Assembly (NCBI RefSeq): GCF_014844035.1
Contig: NZ_CP062159.1
Coordinates: 434,001-498,000, forward strand
Reading direction: 5' to 3'
Source of the DNA: Flavobacterium sp. MDT1-60
GTDB lineage: Bacteria > Bacteroidota > Bacteroidia > Flavobacteriales > Flavobacteriaceae
DNA: 64,000 nucleotides
In this document: piece after piece, positions 62,587-64,000 of the stretch
How positions within the stretch are numbered: position 1 is the first letter of the stretch
Layout: every line of letters begins with the position of its first letter
Program-made: the position numbers and the translations under genes
Notes under the pieces: model-generated
Databases searched by the model: none
What the model was told of the DNA's origin: nothing
What the model saw: only the letters and a program-made list of their open reading frames with translations

Positions 62587-63558
62587 TTACTGTATTCCTT
62601 CAGACGTCATCACTACCCGTTTCATCGTTCCGTCTTTGTTATAATATAATTTATCAATACATACTGATCTTCTAAAACTTCCTCCGTCTGGTATTGTTGC
62701 TCCATTGTGATAGATAAAATACGATTGTCCTTTAAAATCAATTATTGACTGATGATTGGTATTGCTGTTTCCGGCGATTTCATTTAGAATCCCTTTGAAT
62801 TCCCACGGACCCGTAATTGACTTGCTCATGGCGTAAGCGATTTTTTCAGGAAATTCATAAGCATAAGACAAATAATACCAACCTTTGTGTTTGTGAATCC
62901 AGGGTGCTTCTGTAAAATGCGGTAACTCTTTTATATGCTGAATTGGCCCGTCTAATTCGATCATATTGTCTTTTAATTTTGCATAATGGCAAGCTGTGTT
63001 TCCCCAAAACAAATACGCTTGTCCATCTGTATCGATATAAACTGTCGGATCGATATCGTCCCAGCTTATATCGCTAAATTTGGTCATATCATTTGTGATT
63101 AACGCTTTTCCCAATGCATCTTTAAATGGTCCGGTTGGGCTGTCAGAAACTGCAATTCCGATTGATTTCCCCGGGATAGTTCCGTGAGAAACGGTTACAT
63201 ACCAGTAAAATTTTCCGTTTTTTTCGATAACCTGTGATGCCCATGCATCTCCTTTCGCCCAAGTAAAATCAGTTACTTTTAAAGGTACCGAATGTGATTC
63301 CCACTTTTTCATATCTGATGAAGAATATACCACCCATTCATTCATCTTATAAAAATGAAAATCTTTTGGTGCTTCGTCATGACCAGCATATAAATACACT
63401 TTATCCTTGTAAACCAATGCTGCCGGGTCTCCGGTATATTGATCTTTGATAATTGGGTTATTGAATTTTGCCGGATCAATCTGAGTTGATTGCGCCACAA
63501 CTGTAGTGCAGGATGCAATCAAAACTAAAAGGGAAAGGCTTGTAATTAGGTTTTTCAT
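62587..63558 (-). CDS. glycoside hydrolase family 43 (arabinofuranosidase/xylosidase-like)
   Basis: A 323-residue secreted enzyme with signal MKNLITSLSLLVLIASC; the Cys could be lipidated (LIASC), or cleavage may follow VVAQ. Propeller signatures: YTGDPAALVYKDKVYLYAGHDEAP (base Asp), SWDDIDPTVYIDTDGQAYLFWG (Asp) and ELPHFTEAPWIHKHKGWYYLSYA (Glu). This belongs to another GH43 subgroup than the endo-arabinanase gene 129 bases downstream, likely an exo-acting alpha-L-arabinofuranosidase or xylosidase. It heads the visible part of the cluster. Confidence 0.88.
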   Translation of the reverse strand: MKNLITSLSLLVLIASCTTVVAQSTQIDPAKFNNPIIKDQYTGDPAALVYKDKVYLYAGHDEAPKDFHFYKMNEWVVYSSSDMKKWESHSVPLKVTDFTWAKGDAWASQVIEKNGKFYWYVTVSHGTIPGKSIGIAVSDSPTGPFKDALGKALITNDMTKFSDISWDDIDPTVYIDTDGQAYLFWGNTACHYAKLKDNMIELDGPIQHIKELPHFTEAPWIHKHKGWYYLSYAYEFPEKIAYAMSKSITGPWEFKGILNEIAGNSNTNHQSIIDFKGQSYFIYHNGATIPDGGSFRRSVCIDKLYYNKDGTMKRVVMTSEGIQ

Positions 63559-63600
63559 TATGGTTCATTTAAAAACGCGTTAAATATTTTTTCACGCAGT

Positions 63601-63616
63601 CCCGATAGCTATCGGG
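63601..63616. repeat. CCCGATAGCTATCGGG palindrome
   Basis: A perfect 16-base palindrome inserted in a CACGCAG...GCAGATTTTTT context, with GCAG on both sides. The same core GATAGCTATC occurs at 12791 and 45469. Confidence 0.7.
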
Positions 63617-63669
63617 AGCAGATTTTTTTTATCTTTTTTATTCTTTCTCTAATTCTTTTTAAGTCATCA

Positions 63670-63845
63670 TAAATAAGTCCCAACGGGACGAAATGTTTAT
63701 AGAAATTTCATTTGTTTTTTCTAAGAACCCCATCGGGGTGACATATTTTATTTAATTATAAAAACCTAGATGCCGCTCCGCTGGAGCTAAAAGAAAGAAC
63801 ATATTATATTGGCTATAAACATTATGCTCCTCTGGAGCTTTTAAC
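63670..63845. repeat. array of four short hairpins about 50 bases apart
   Basis: CCCAACGGG near 63680, CCCCATCGGGG near 63729, GCTCCGCTGGAGC near 63775 and GCTCCTCTGGAGC near 63828. The bases between contain related words (ATGTTTATAGAAA, ACATATTTTATT, ATAAACATTATG). No ORF is supported here. Confidence 0.6.
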
Positions 63846-63932
63846 AATGCAAGCCACTTTCTTAAAATCCATGGCTATTATTTGTTTTTGGAATTTGGAA
63901 TTTTAAAAAATTGGAATTTTGTAATTCATTTT

Positions 63933-64000
63933 CTAATTCACTTTTTTACCCCAAACCGGTAATCCTGTTGCAGTCAAACCAGAATAACTAATAGTTACTT
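63933..64000 (-). CDS. C-terminal end of an unidentified protein (cut by window edge)
   Basis: The minus strand from the right edge is open to a TAG at 63933-63935 and reads VTISYSGLTATGLPVWGKKV-N. Beta-strand-like wording suggests a C-terminal sandwich domain of a secreted enzyme, fitting the glycoside hydrolase cluster. Only about 22 codons are visible, so neither family nor reading frame is certain. Confidence 0.45.
   Translation of the reverse strand, partial: VTISYSGLTATGLPVWGKKVN

Noticed and set aside
63670..63845. Possible CRISPR array
   Set aside because: The hairpin units differ in sequence and the bases between are related rather than unique; no cas gene nearby.

Overview
The window is a low-GC Bacteroidota chromosome segment, most likely from a Flavobacterium. 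The evidence is a set of TAnnTTTG -7 promoter elements, few recognisable Shine-Dalgarno sites, an IPExxxVDY-family gene beside pyruvate kinase, a purN / acpP-fabF-rnc-IPExxxVDY-pyk neighbourhood, many signal peptides ending in AQ, and short foldback repeats between genes. I ran no searches; family names come from motifs and recall.

Left part (1-12.2 kb): a TonB-dependent receptor cut by the window edge, an MFS permease, a Gfo/Idh/MocA oxidoreductase bracketed by two copies of a nested palindromic repeat, and an old-yellow-enzyme reductase. Next comes a bacteriocin-type locus read leftward: a small HTH protein, a double-glycine-leader peptide, a lipoprotein, an HlyD-type adaptor broken by an in-frame TGA, and a C39-peptidase ABC exporter. 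rseP reads away from it.

Accessory region (12.2-18.3 kb): two tRNA-Asn genes, then a GIY-YIG nuclease gene lying between the intact second tRNA and a duplicated copy of its 3' half, which looks like a minimal integrated cassette. After it come two palindromic repeats, an XRE regulator, a PD-(D/E)XK nuclease gene and a large gamma-type N6-adenine methyltransferase whose last ~90 codons are split off by a one-base frameshift. Decayed 3' ends of paralogues of two neighbouring genes (a C1 peptidase and an Omp85-like protein) lie at 18.1 and 20.8 kb.

18-34 kb: cell-envelope genes (TPR-like protein, bleomycin-hydrolase-like peptidase, two barrel proteins, membrane-bound AraC regulator, DUF4136 lipoprotein) and a leftward cluster of arylsulfatase, HAD phosphatase, barrel protein, DUF1254, DUF2252, DUF2092 and DUF6515, with two related palindromes upstream that could be operators.

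34-50 kb: housekeeping genes (pyk, rnc, fabF, acpP, purN, rnhA, amidophosphoribosyltransferase, sodA, pth, rplY, prs, tRNA-Leu). An ECF sigma/anti-sigma pair and a divergent small membrane protein share a GTAACC-N16-CGTCC promoter, which points to an autoregulated regulon. Between the amidophosphoribosyltransferase gene and sodA are three tandem copies of an apparent small RNA whose terminator stems covary.

50-64 kb: OsmC protein, alpha/beta hydrolase, then an L-arabinose cluster: galM, araA, araD, araB, GH51, GH127 and two GH43 enzymes. Secreted enzymes would release arabinose from arabinan or arabinosylated proteins, and araB/araA/araD would feed D-xylulose 5-phosphate to central metabolism. 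A 7-7-7 palindrome overlaps the expected -33 region of araB.
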